Shown here: one piece after another, positions 9,413 to 17,741 of the stretch | Numbering within the stretch: position 1 is the first letter of the stretch | Layout of the letters: each line of letters opens with the position of its first letter | Origin: Algicella marina | Lineage (GTDB): Bacteria; Pseudomonadota; Alphaproteobacteria; Rhodobacterales; Rhodobacteraceae | Length of the DNA stretch: 64,000 bases | NCBI RefSeq assembly: GCF_009931615.1 | Contig: NZ_CP046620.1 | Span: forward strand, 248,001 to 312,000 | Direction of reading: 5' to 3' | Program-made: the position numbers and the translations under genes | The notes under the pieces: generated by a model | Seen by the model: only the letters and a program-made list of their open reading frames with translations | Told to the model about the DNA's origin: nothing | Database searches by the model: none

Positions 9413-10375
9413 TCAGTCCTCCGCCAGCCAGCGCTCGATCAGAGTGCGGGCGATGGCACCTTTGCGCGCGGGACGGAGAGCGGGATTGTTGCCGGCCAGT
9501 GAGGCGCGGATTTCATCCTTCGTGGCCCAGATCGCCTGTTCGAGTTCGGCCGGGTCGAGTGTGATCCGCTCATCCTGTGCATGACCCCAGCACCCGATCA
9601 TGAGGGAGGCCGGAAACGGCCATGGCTGGCTGGCCATGTAGCCGACTTCACCAACAGAAATGCCTGATTCTTCAAAGGTTTCGCGGCGAACCGCGGCCTC
9701 TATCGTCTCGCCCGGTTCCATGAAGCCGGCCAACAGGGAGAACATGCCGTCGGGCCAGCCGGGAGAGCGGCCGAGGAGGACGCGCTGGCCGTGGGTGACC
9801 AGCATGATGACGACGGGATCGGTGCGGGGGAAGTGGCTGGCCTTGCAGGCGGGACAGGTGCGTTGCCAGCCGCCGAGGGTGACATCGCTGGCGTGGCCGC
9901 AGCGGGCACAGAAACCGTGGCCCTGGTGCCAGGCGAAGACACCGCGGGCGGTGGCGGCGTGGGCGGCATCCTCGGGACTGAGCAGACCCATGTTGGCGCG
10001 GATGTCGAGAAAGGCTTCACCGGGGCGCATGGCGGGGTGGCGGTTCTGGCTGGTGTCCATGAACTGCCCGAGCAGGGCCGTGTCGGCGTCGGGGTCTTCC
10101 CAGGTGGAAATGTCATGAGCGAAATGGGGTGCGCCGGAGGCATCAAGGCCAAGAAAAACAGGGTCTTGCGCTGCTTCGGACAGGATCGGTGCGTCGAGAG
10201 GAAGCCAGCGGAGAAATGGTTTTTCCTGCCCCTCGAACAGCGCCTTGCCGCGCCATATCACCGCCGTTCTGGCAACGGGATCGGCGCGGAGACGGGCCTG
10301 ATCACTGGCGTTGCGGAGGTGGCCTGCGCGGTCCAGCGTGGCGCCGGCGAAGGTGATGGGCGGATGGCTTGGCAT
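9413..10375 (-). CDS. nudC: NAD+ diphosphatase / RNA decapping Nudix hydrolase NudC
   Basis: Hydrolyses NAD(H) to NMN(H) and AMP, and by family knowledge removes NAD caps from RNA. 320 aa. The N-terminal NudC-like domain is followed by a zinc ribbon (Cys 156, 159, 174, 177) and the Nudix box, which starts with GFMEPGETIEAA at about 217 and ends with RETFEESGI at about 239. The SQPWPFP motif (249-255) marks NADH diphosphatases. It is the first gene of a two-gene minus-strand unit with the SRPBCC gene. Confidence 0.95.
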   Translation of the reverse strand: MPSHPPITFAGATLDRAGHLRNASDQARLRADPVARTAVIWRGKALFEGQEKPFLRWLPLDAPILSEAAQDPVFLGLDASGAPHFAHDISTWEDPDADTALLGQFMDTSQNRHPAMRPGEAFLDIRANMGLLSPEDAAHAATARGVFAWHQGHGFCARCGHASDVTLGGWQRTCPACKASHFPRTDPVVIMLVTHGQRVLLGRSPGWPDGMFSLLAGFMEPGETIEAAVRRETFEESGISVGEVGYMASQPWPFPASLMIGCWGHAQDERITLDPAELEQAIWATKDEIRASLAGNNPALRPARKGAIARTLIERWLAED

Positions 10376-10480
10376 GGGAAATTCCTGACGATCTGGGCCG
10401 GGTTTAACCGCAATCGGACCGTTTTGGCAACGTGGGCTGCCGGTCTTGTGATCGGGCGCCGTCTGGCCTATATGGGCGTT

Positions 10481-10574
10481 GAGAGGTTGGTGCGGGCGAG
10501 CGCCTCGCCAACCCGGTCAGATCCGGAAGGAAGCAGCCGTAACGAGCCCCGCTTGGGTCGTTTTCCAGCCTCTC
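10481..10574 (+). ncRNA. ffs: Signal recognition particle RNA (4.5S RNA)
   Basis: Small bacterial SRP RNA that scaffolds Ffh for co-translational membrane targeting. The invariant GGTCAGATCCGGAAGGAAGC core with CAGCC following lies at 10515-10539. The ends pair as a full 10-bp terminal stem GAGAGGTTGG / CCAGCCTCTC (one G-U), which fixes the span at about 94 nt; true ends may be a few bases further out. No U-rich terminator is obvious after it. In many bacteria ffs sits next to dnaX; here the two are separated by two Hint-domain genes. Confidence 0.95.
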
Positions 10575-10616
10575 ACCTTTCCACCCCTTGCAGACAAGGC
10601 CCATAGCGCAATTTCG

Positions 10617-10655
10617 GCGTATGGGTTTGGTATGGTTTCCATATGGTTTTGGTAT
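10617..10655. repeat. Dispersed TATGGTTTGG-type repeat, copy 1
   Basis: 39-bp AT-containing element with internal TATGG(G/T)TTTGG units. It matches the element at 42891-42929 at 35 of 39 positions. It lies in the non-coding stretch after ffs. Function is unknown; the phased TATGG units look like protein-binding half-sites. Confidence 0.6.
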
Positions 10656-10880
10656 GGGTGAGCTTCGACTTTTCGCCGAATTTGCCCGGCTGACACCTGC
10701 GCGATGCCAAGCGGCGGTGAGGTAACTGTTTTCGTTACCTGAAAGGTAGGCGATTTGATTACCCCGCTGTCCCGGCGACTATACTGTCGCGACCGCCACA
10801 GCCACGCTTGCGAAGCGCTTGGCAGCGCCAATGAGGTTGGATGACGTTGCGTAATAATAAATCCGATTGATTTAAAAGTG

Positions 10881-10909
10881 TTGATTTACAAATAACGAAT
10901 CGATATACA
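10881..10909 (+). promoter_or_regulatory. Candidate sigma70-type promoter for the first Hint gene
   Basis: TTGATT (10881-10886) and TATACA (10904-10909) with a 17-base spacer, inside the only strongly AT-rich patch of the region. It would give a 5' leader of roughly 210 nt before the ATG at 11124. Based on sequence match only. Confidence 0.4.
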
Positions 10910-11123
10910 GAGGCCGCCTTCTGATAGGGTAACATTAGCCCGGGTCGCGGTGAACGAACTGCGAATCCAAGAAGAGCCAGCATGCTGCAGGAACTGCTCC
11001 AAGAGAAGGCAGTCGGCGCCGCCAACAAGAAACGACAATGAAACTATTTGAGCGCGCCTTGCGTGTGTCCTGTGACGCGCTACATGCCGATGCGCGCAAG
11101 TTGATGCGTCCTGGAGGACTACC

Positions 11124-12029
11124 ATGCCTGTATTGAGTTTCTACGTTCTGAGCCAGAACGGCAAAAGTGACAACGGTACCTTCGATTCCTTCGGAGGTGC
11201 GCCGATCAGCGTCGATACGATCGACGATTTCGTCAATCAGGCCGATTTCGCGGGCTCGGCGCTGGAGGGAGCGACCGTTGGCGGTTTGGCAACCGTGAAC
11301 CTGAACGGGACCGACTACACGCTGGTGGAAGTGTCGCTGGGTGGCGAGACCTATTACGCGGAGACGAGCGGCTTCAACCTCGAATCCCTCGGGACGGTGC
11401 AGAATGTAATCAGCACATTGGAGGCTGCGGATTTCGATGAGGGCGAGGGCGTGCTCGTCTGCTTCGTGCGTGGCGCGATGATCGAAACGGCGGATGGCCC
11501 GCGGGCGGTGGAAACCCTGCAGGCCGGCGACATGGTGCTGACGGCGGACAATGGCTATCAGCCAGTGCGCTGGGCGGGATCCACCCGCGTTTCCGCCCGT
11601 GGCCGCTTCGCGCCCGTGCGGGTGAAGGCGGGGGCGTTGGGCGACGGTCCGTCAACGGACCTGCTGGTTTCACGGAAGCACCGGATGCTGGTGAAGGGTT
11701 GGCGGGCAGAACTGCTGTTCGGCGCGAGCGAAGTGCTGGTGACGGCGGAGAGCCTGATCAACGACGGCACGATTCGCCGCGATGCATCGTCGGCACGGGT
11801 CGAGTATTTCCATGTGCTGTTCGATCGGCACGAACTGATCTGGGCCAACGGTTGCCTGAGTGAAAGCTTCAACCCGAGCGAAGCGGCGCTGAGCGACATG
11901 GAGGCGGCGACGCGCGACGAAGTGTTGGCACTGTTTCCGGCGCTGGCCGGTGACACCGACGCGATGGCGGAGAATGTCCGAATGGTTCCCGGCCGGGCCG
12001 AAAGTGCGCTGTTGGCGCCCGCACACTGA
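11124..12029 (+). CDS. Hint-domain protein (Hint_2), paralogue A
   Basis: 301-aa protein. The N-terminal roughly 110 residues form a variable, acidic, beta-rich region (LGGETYYAETSGFNLESLG). A Hedgehog/intein-type Hint_2 domain then starts at Cys113 (VLVCFVRGAMIETADGP). The domain holds the usual DLLVSRKHRMLVKGW motif near 187 and ends with EYFHVLFDRHELIWANGCLSESF. Hint domains can self-cleave at their N-terminal Cys; activity here is not demonstrable by eye. A strong GGAGG site precedes the ATG. Convergent with a second 301-aa Hint gene. No adhesin or RTX sequence is fused to it. Confidence 0.88.
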   Translation: MPVLSFYVLSQNGKSDNGTFDSFGGAPISVDTIDDFVNQADFAGSALEGATVGGLATVNLNGTDYTLVEVSLGGETYYAETSGFNLESLGTVQNVISTLEAADFDEGEGVLVCFVRGAMIETADGPRAVETLQAGDMVLTADNGYQPVRWAGSTRVSARGRFAPVRVKAGALGDGPSTDLLVSRKHRMLVKGWRAELLFGASEVLVTAESLINDGTIRRDASSARVEYFHVLFDRHELIWANGCLSESFNPSEAALSDMEAATRDEVLALFPALAGDTDAMAENVRMVPGRAESALLAPAH

Positions 12030-12043
12030 CCGCATCCGAATCC

Positions 12044-12070
12044 TGCCGCCGGTTTGCCTTGCCGGCGGCA
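12044..12070. terminator. Bidirectional hairpin between convergent Hint genes
   Basis: Perfect 9-bp inverted repeat TGCCGCCGG / CCGGCGGCA with a 9-base loop, filling the 42-base gap between the two stop codons. Its position suits a shared terminator for both genes. Confidence 0.6.
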
Positions 12071-12071
12071 T

Positions 12072-12977
12072 CTACTCGGCTATCAGGCGCGCCTCCTTGC
12101 CGGTGACGACCATGCGGGCCGTCTTGCCGTAGGATCGCGGGCTTTCCCGCAGTTCCGGGAACAGGGCATAGATCTCGTCTCTCACATGCCGCTCACAATC
12201 CTGCAGCGCGATGCTGGAGGGATTGAAACTCTCGCTCGCCGTGTCGTTGGAGAGGATGATCTGGTGAGTATCGAACAGAATGTGGAAGTAGTCGATGGTA
12301 TCGACATCGGGCACCGGACGGATGGTGTCGTCATTGATGAGGCTCTCGGCCGTCGCCAGCACTTCCTCCTGCCCGAACAGGACTTCAGCCCGCCAGCCAC
12401 GGATGACGACGCGGTGACGGGGTGAGACGATGAGATCCTGCGAGGGCGCGCCGGGGCCCAGGGCACCCGCCGAGATGCAGACGGGGCGGAGCGAGCCACG
12501 GGCGCGGACGGTGTTGCTGCCGATCCAGCAGATGGGCAGGGGGCCTTCGTCCAGCGTGGTGACGGCATCGCCGATGGCAAGATCCTCGACCGGCACGGGG
12601 CCGTCCGGGGTAGTGATCAGGGTGCCGCGGGCGAAGCATACGGCGACTGGCGCGGCATCCGAGAAGGCGCCATCCTCTTCCAGTTCGGCCAGCATGTCGG
12701 CGCTGCCGGGCAGAAGGCCGAGGGCCGCAAGATCCGTGCCGGTGCTGTCGGCGTAATATTCATCGCCGCCGAGCGTAACGCGGGCCAGTTCATATTCGAC
12801 GCCGCCGAGTGGCACGGTGGCGATACCGTTGCAGATGCCGTCTTCCAGAGGCGTTCCCTCCAGAGTCGCGGCGTCGAGTTCGTGCGAGTCCGTGGGTACG
12901 AAAATGGCGGGGGGCTGGAAGTGGCCATCGCCGCTTTGCCCTGAAAATTCAAACTTGTAGAATGCCCAGCCGGCCAT
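12072..12977 (-). CDS. Hint-domain protein (Hint_2), paralogue B
   Basis: 301-aa protein with the same layout as the convergent neighbour. The divergent N-terminal region keeps the LGGDEYYADSTGTDLAALG segment (matching LGGETYYAETSGFNLESLG). The Hint_2 domain starts at Cys114 (VAVCFARGTLITTPDGP), carries DLIVSPRHRVVIRGW, and ends IDYFHILFDTHQIILSNDTASESF. Equal length and matching motifs in both halves show a duplication followed by divergence. No signal peptide is evident. Function unknown; self-processing or attachment to surface structures is possible by family analogy. Confidence 0.88.
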   Translation of the reverse strand: MAGWAFYKFEFSGQSGDGHFQPPAIFVPTDSHELDAATLEGTPLEDGICNGIATVPLGGVEYELARVTLGGDEYYADSTGTDLAALGLLPGSADMLAELEEDGAFSDAAPVAVCFARGTLITTPDGPVPVEDLAIGDAVTTLDEGPLPICWIGSNTVRARGSLRPVCISAGALGPGAPSQDLIVSPRHRVVIRGWRAEVLFGQEEVLATAESLINDDTIRPVPDVDTIDYFHILFDTHQIILSNDTASESFNPSSIALQDCERHVRDEIYALFPELRESPRSYGKTARMVVTGKEARLIAE

Positions 12978-13215
12978 TTGTGCCCTTCCGATCCGGCCTT
13001 ATTTCTGCCTTGATTTCAACATATTTCGCAAGTGCGAAGAAATCATTACGTTCGATTAAGACTTCTGATGGGGTAATCGCAATAGGAGACACGTACTCCT
13101 GCCTGCCAAAGTTGCAACCGGTGGGTGAATTTCTCGGTGGTGCTGCGCTGCATTCAGCCGATGGCGCGGGGCCGAGAGCGCTTTCGCTGCCGGTCGAATC
13201 GGGGTAGCCAAGGTT

Positions 13216-14949
13216 ATGGACAGCACGCCTCAAAGCCCCGCCTACCAGGTTCTTGCCCGCAAGTACCGCCCGCACACCTTCGCCGATCTGCGCGGGCAGG
13301 AGGCGATGGTGCGGACGCTGAAGAACGCTTTCGCCGCCGACCGGATCGCCCATGCCTTCATCATGACGGGTGTGCGTGGGGTGGGAAAGACAACCACAGC
13401 GCGAATCATCGCCAAGGGGCTGAACTGCGTCGGGCCGGACGGCACAGGCGGGCCGACGATCGAGCCCTGCGGCCAGTGTGAGGCCTGCGTGGCGATTGCC
13501 GAGGGCCGGCATGTCGATGTGCTGGAGATGGACGCTGCCAGCCGCACCGGCGTGGGCGACATCCGCGAGATCATCGAGAGCGTGAACTACCGGGCGGCCT
13601 CGGCACGCTACAAGGTCTACATCATCGATGAGGTGCACATGCTGTCGACCAGCGCTTTCAACGCGCTGCTGAAGACGCTGGAGGAGCCGCCAGAGCATGT
13701 GAAGTTCATCTTCGCCACCACCGAGATCCGCAAGGTGCCGGTGACGGTGCTGAGCCGCTGCCAGCGGTTCGATCTGCGGCGGATCGAGCCGGAGGTGATG
13801 ATCCAACTGCTGGGCGAAGTGGCGCGGAAGGAAGGCGCCGAAATCGGTGCGGAGGCTCTGGGCCTGATCACCCGTGCGTCGGAAGGCTCCGCGCGCGATG
13901 CCCTGAGCCTTTTGGACCAGGCGATTGCGCATGGCGCGGGCGAGACTTCGCTCGACCAGGTGCGGGCGATGCTGGGGCTGGCAGACCGGGGGCGTATCCT
14001 CGACCTGTTCAACCTGGTGATGACGGGCGACGCGGCGGGGGCGCTGGCGGAGCTTTCGGCGCAGTATGCCGACGGGGCGGACCCAATGGTGGTGTTGCGG
14101 GACCTGGCCGAGGTAACGCACTGGATTTCCGTGGTGAAGATTTCGCCCGACGCTGCCGAAGATCCGACGGTGAACGCCGACGAGCGCACACGCGGGCTGG
14201 AGATGGCGGGCAGGCTGTCGATGCGGGTGTTGTCGCGCAGCTGGCAGATGCTGCTGAAGGCACTGGAAGAGGTGGCGGCTGCGCCGAACGCGATGATGGC
14301 GGCGGAGATGGCGCTTATCCGGCTGACGCATGTGGCGGACCTGCCGACGCCGGGCGATCTGGTGCGCAAGCTGCAGGCGCAGCCGCCGGTGGCGGGTGGC
14401 GCGACACCGCGGGCGCCGGGGCCGGCAGGCGGCGGCGGTGCGCAGGCGGTGGCCGGTGGCGCGCCGGTGCAGGCGCAGGCGGAACCGGGCCCCTATGCGC
14501 CCTATGCCACGTTCGAGGACGTGGTGCGGCTGATCCGGGCGCGGCGGGACATGGCGCTGCTGATGGAGGTCGAGCGGGGGCTGCGGCTGGTGAAATACAC
14601 GCCGGGGCGCATCGAGTTCTCGCTGGCGGATGACGCCGCCCCGAACCTCGCCGCGAGACTGGCGGGGCGGTTGCAGGACTGGACGGGCACCCGCTGGGGC
14701 GTGACGGTGGTGAGCGAGGCCGGAGCACCGACAATTGCCGAGGTGCGGGCGGCGGACCGGAGCGACAAGATCGGGCAGGCGCTGGCGCATCCGTTGGTGC
14801 AGGCGGTGATCACGGCGTTTCCGGGCGTGAACGAGGATGCGATCCGGGTGCTGGAAGCGGTGGTCGAGGACGAGGGCAACGAGGACATCGTGCCGATCGA
14901 TCCGGAGGAGGACGACGACTGGATGCCGGTGGATCCGTTCGAGGAATAG
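13216..14949 (+). CDS. dnaX: DNA polymerase III subunit gamma/tau
   Basis: Clamp-loader ATPase of the replicative polymerase. 577 aa: AAA+ module with Walker A GVRGVGKT (52-59), zinc-binding cysteines around CVGPD and CGQCEAC (71-91), Walker B with IIDEVH (136-141), then the lid and collar domains. A Pro/Ala/Gly-rich hinge (about 385-430) leads to a C-terminal tau region ending in an acidic tail (EEDDDWMPVDPFEE). I saw no slippery A-run that would suggest programmed frameshifting to a short gamma form. AAGGTT precedes the ATG. In related genomes this gene commonly neighbours ffs, ybaB and recR. Confidence 0.96.
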   Translation: MDSTPQSPAYQVLARKYRPHTFADLRGQEAMVRTLKNAFAADRIAHAFIMTGVRGVGKTTTARIIAKGLNCVGPDGTGGPTIEPCGQCEACVAIAEGRHVDVLEMDAASRTGVGDIREIIESVNYRAASARYKVYIIDEVHMLSTSAFNALLKTLEEPPEHVKFIFATTEIRKVPVTVLSRCQRFDLRRIEPEVMIQLLGEVARKEGAEIGAEALGLITRASEGSARDALSLLDQAIAHGAGETSLDQVRAMLGLADRGRILDLFNLVMTGDAAGALAELSAQYADGADPMVVLRDLAEVTHWISVVKISPDAAEDPTVNADERTRGLEMAGRLSMRVLSRSWQMLLKALEEVAAAPNAMMAAEMALIRLTHVADLPTPGDLVRKLQAQPPVAGGATPRAPGPAGGGGAQAVAGGAPVQAQAEPGPYAPYATFEDVVRLIRARRDMALLMEVERGLRLVKYTPGRIEFSLADDAAPNLAARLAGRLQDWTGTRWGVTVVSEAGAPTIAEVRAADRSDKIGQALAHPLVQAVITAFPGVNEDAIRVLEAVVEDEGNEDIVPIDPEEDDDWMPVDPFEE

Positions 14950-15050
14950 GGGGGCCGGGGTGGAACCCGGAGGCATTTGGATTGCCTTGACGCGAGAATT
15001 CGCAGTCGGGAATTGTGTGCGCGCATTTGCAGGGAACCTGAAGGTGAGGC

Positions 15051-15266
15051 ATGGCTGAGAAGGTGAAGGGGCCGGCATCGTATTTTCCGGCAATCGAGGC
15101 GAAGTACGGGCAGCCGATTGATTTCTGGAAAGAGCTGATCCGCGGTAGGACCGGCCAGAAGCACATGGAGCTGGTCGGCTGGCTGAAGGCGGAGCATGGG
15201 ATGGGGCACGGCCATGCCAATGCGCTTGTCGCCCATACCTTGCGTGAAATGAACGATAAGGGCTGA
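15051..15266 (+). CDS. DUF4287 domain protein
   Basis: 71-aa protein matching the short DUF4287 pattern: SYFPAIEAKYGQPIDFWKEL followed by KHMELVGWLKAEHGMGHGHA. These small cytoplasmic proteins have no established role. A GGTGAGG site lies just ahead of the ATG. It follows dnaX by about 100 bases on the same strand and may be co-transcribed. Confidence 0.85.
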   Translation: MAEKVKGPASYFPAIEAKYGQPIDFWKELIRGRTGQKHMELVGWLKAEHGMGHGHANALVAHTLREMNDKG

Positions 15267-15362
15267 TGGCGGGCTGGTCTCCTTTCGGACCGGCTCGGCC
15301 GGGGTGGCGGGTGTGCCAGCCGGTGAATAAGGTGCGGGCGTGCAGGCAACAGGGGTGAACCG

Positions 15363-16121
15363 ATGCGAACCTCCGGAAGAAAATATGTCATTACCGGTGC
15401 GGGGCGTGGTCTTGGCGCGGCGCTGGCGACCGTGATGGCCGATGCGGGTGCCCGGCTGGTATTGCTGGCGCGGTCGGAGACAGCCTTGCAGGGCACGGCC
15501 GACACGATCTTTGCCAGGACCGGGCAGCGGGTTGCGACCATGACCTGCGATCTTGCGGATCGTGAAAGCTCTGCTGCGGCAGGTGCATGGCTGGCCAGAG
15601 AGCATGCCGATCTTGACGGGGTAATCCACAACGGGGCCATGTGGCTTCCTGCCCCGTTCTCTGCGGCCTCCGATGCCGATATCGAGACCTGCGTCGCCTC
15701 GGCGGCCATCGGTTCCCTGATCCTGACACGCCACCTGCTGCCGAACCTGCTGGCGAGGGAGCACGCCGACATCCATACGGTTGTTTCGACGAGCGGCGTG
15801 CAGAATTACCCGCTCGATGGTGTCTCGGTGGCGTTCAAGGCGGCCAAGTTCGCGCAGGCGGGGTTTGTTCAGGGACTGACCGACGAGTTGGCGGGCACCG
15901 GTGTCCGGGTGACGGCCGTGTTTCCGGGAGATTTCGACGATGCGTCACCGGTCGATCCGGGGTGGACGGAGGCACGAGCGGACGATGCAGGGCTCACGGG
16001 GCGGGAAGTGGTCGATGCGATCCTGTTCATCCTGAACCTGCCGCCTTCCGTCACTGTCCCATCGCTGGTCATCGAGTCGCGGACTGGCAACGGCATTGTT
16101 TCGCGCGGCGGCTTCGCCTAG
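15363..16121 (+). CDS. SDR-family oxidoreductase with Phe in place of the catalytic Tyr
   Basis: 252-aa Rossmann protein of the short-chain dehydrogenase family. The cofactor motif TGAGRGLG is at 11-18 and the NNAG equivalent reads HNGA at 89-92. The catalytic Ser is present (STSG, 142-145) and Lys162 is present, but the YxxxK tyrosine is Phe158 (codon TTC). The protein may therefore bind NAD(P) without normal carbonyl/alcohol chemistry, or use another residue. An AGGGG site precedes the ATG. No clear operon partner and substrate unknown. Confidence 0.85.
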   Translation: MRTSGRKYVITGAGRGLGAALATVMADAGARLVLLARSETALQGTADTIFARTGQRVATMTCDLADRESSAAAGAWLAREHADLDGVIHNGAMWLPAPFSAASDADIETCVASAAIGSLILTRHLLPNLLAREHADIHTVVSTSGVQNYPLDGVSVAFKAAKFAQAGFVQGLTDELAGTGVRVTAVFPGDFDDASPVDPGWTEARADDAGLTGREVVDAILFILNLPPSVTVPSLVIESRTGNGIVSRGGFA

Positions 16122-16276
16122 TCTGGCGCCACGGTCGGCAGACACCGAGGCGTCGCTGCCCCGCAAGGGGAGCTAAACCTGCCATTCGAAACCGACAGCA
16201 CCGGGTCAATCCTTCCAGTGCCGCGTCGTGAAGCCAGCGACCGACGACAGAACGGCGGCACGCCCGAGGATTCGAT

Positions 16277-16828
16277 ATGTCCAGACAACCCATACCGCTT
16301 GCTGTGGCGGATATTTCCAGCTTTGCCCGTGCGCTTGCACAGCAGATGAACGAGGAGGCGGCGGCGCCTTCACATCTGAGCCTTATGAACATGCTCGCCC
16401 GCGCTGCCGGGTTTCGCAATTACCAGCATCTGCGGGCGGCACATGCCGCGGGGGCGCGGCTGGAGACGCCGGTGGACGAGAGTGCCGATTTCCGGCTGGT
16501 GGAGCGGGCCTTGCAGCAGTTCGACGACGCCGGGCGGATGCTGCGGTGGCCGTCGCGCCGCGCGGTGCAGGAACTGTGCTTGTGGCGGATGTGGGCCGAC
16601 CTGCCGGCGGGGAAGCACCTGCATGAGCGGGAGGTGAACGCCATTCTCGATGCCGGACACCATTTCGGCGACGCGGCGATCCTGCGGCGCAGCCTTGTGG
16701 GCATGGGATTGCTGACGCGCAATGCCGACGGCTCCGACTACCTGCGGCTGGAAATGCGGCCGCCAGCGGAGGCGCGGGACCTGATCCGGCGGGTGGCGGC
16801 GCGTCGGGCGCCCGTCGCGGTGGGCTGA
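16277..16828 (+). CDS. DUF2087 domain protein
   Basis: 183 aa. The C-terminal half fits DUF2087: WRMWADLPAGKHLHEREVNA, then ILDAGHHFGDAAILRRSLVG and GLLTRNADGSDYLRL, a winged-helix-like fold often found with transcriptional regulators. The N-terminal half (about 1-75) is helical and includes LSLMNMLARAAGFRNYQHLR, a segment seen in proteins that recognise DNA or RNA ends, though I cannot assign it. GAGG lies seven bases before the ATG. Role unknown, possibly regulatory. Confidence 0.75.
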   Translation: MSRQPIPLAVADISSFARALAQQMNEEAAAPSHLSLMNMLARAAGFRNYQHLRAAHAAGARLETPVDESADFRLVERALQQFDDAGRMLRWPSRRAVQELCLWRMWADLPAGKHLHEREVNAILDAGHHFGDAAILRRSLVGMGLLTRNADGSDYLRLEMRPPAEARDLIRRVAARRAPVAVG

Positions 16829-16904
16829 GGACCGTGGCGACGCATCCGGGTGCATGATGCCTGCGCACGGTGGTGACGCGCTGCCGCAGAGCGCGCTTCA
16901 GGCG

Positions 16905-17573
16905 TCAGCCATCATCGGGGTCGAAAACGCCGAAGATCGTCTCCAGGCCGATGAAACCGGGAGCGCTGACGAAACCGGAGAGGCGGCTGTCTATCGCGTT
17001 GTCGCGGTTGTCGCCGAGGCCGAAGACGTGGTCTTCGGGCACGGTGAACAGCTCCGTGTCGTCGAGCATCGACTCGCCGGAATCGAGTGTATCGTAGCTG
17101 ACGTCGTTGGGCAGGGTTTCGCGCCAGCGCGGGATCAGGCATGTGGCGCCAAGCGGTGTGGCATCGGGGCAGCGGGGCAGGGCGCCGGTGCGCGGATCGG
17201 CCGCCATCTCGCGGGGGAGGGCGGGCCGTTCGCCGCGGGGAACCGGGGTGCCGTTGAGGTGCAGGATGCCGCCGATCATCTGCACGGTATCGCCCGGCAG
17301 TCCGACAATGCGGAAGATGCGGGCGGTGCGGTCGCCCGGTTTGCGACGGACGATGACATCGCCGTAGTCGGGCTGGTATTCACCGGGGCGCACCAGCCGG
17401 GCGATGGGGCAGTCTCCGGCCTCGTAGGTGGGCGACATGCTTTCGGACGGCAGGCGGAACATCTCGTGCGTCAGCTTCATGCACTTGATGCAGACGCAGG
17501 ACGACTGGGCCGTGGCGACGCCGGGGACGAGACCCGGGAAGAGAAAAAGCAGAAACAGACCTACATACCGCAC
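16905..17573 (-). CDS. S26-family signal-peptidase homologue lacking the catalytic lysine
   Basis: 222 aa. An N-terminal hydrophobic segment (VGLFLLFLFPGLVPGVATA) is followed by a CVCIKC motif and a type I signal-peptidase fold. The nucleophile box PSESMSPTYEAGD has Ser45 in place, and the late box GLGDNRDNAIDSR is conserved. However, the general-base Lys of the KRxxGLPGD motif is Phe87 (ARIFRIVGLPGD, codon TTC). The cell must have another LepB, so this looks like a secondary, perhaps inactive, paralogue. It is divergent from ybaB. It could still act as a binding protein or use another base. Confidence 0.82.
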   Translation of the reverse strand: MRYVGLFLLFLFPGLVPGVATAQSSCVCIKCMKLTHEMFRLPSESMSPTYEAGDCPIARLVRPGEYQPDYGDVIVRRKPGDRTARIFRIVGLPGDTVQMIGGILHLNGTPVPRGERPALPREMAADPRTGALPRCPDATPLGATCLIPRWRETLPNDVSYDTLDSGESMLDDTELFTVPEDHVFGLGDNRDNAIDSRLSGFVSAPGFIGLETIFGVFDPDDG

Positions 17574-17741
17574 ATCGCACTCCCATCTTGTGGCGTGAGC
17601 CTAGCGGCAGGGACCGGCCGGGCCAAACGGAAATGCACGCGTATGTTGTGACGGACGACAGACGGGCAAACGCGGCACGCTTGTCGGGGCGGCGCTCTCG
17701 CCGTATGTGTGGGCAAACGCGAATGTGAGAGGATACGAGAT

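Larger units (their letters stand above)
10577..11123. other. Long intergenic region between ffs and the first Hint gene
   Basis: About 550 bases with no convincing gene. It contains the TATGG repeat (10617-10655), a perfect 7-bp inverted repeat AGGTAAC / GTTACCT with a 7-base loop (10720-10740), a markedly AT-rich segment at 10845-10910 and a promoter-like sequence at 10881-10909. Short ORFs in it have no ribosome-binding sites or family resemblance. Confidence 0.7.

Noticed and set aside
13216-14949. Programmed frameshift in dnaX giving a short gamma subunit
   Set aside because: No A-rich slippery heptamer with a following stop was found.
12949-15093. 714-aa open frame antisense to dnaX
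   Set aside because: High-GC shadow frame: basic His/Arg/Pro-rich protein with no domain, exactly opposite a certain gene.
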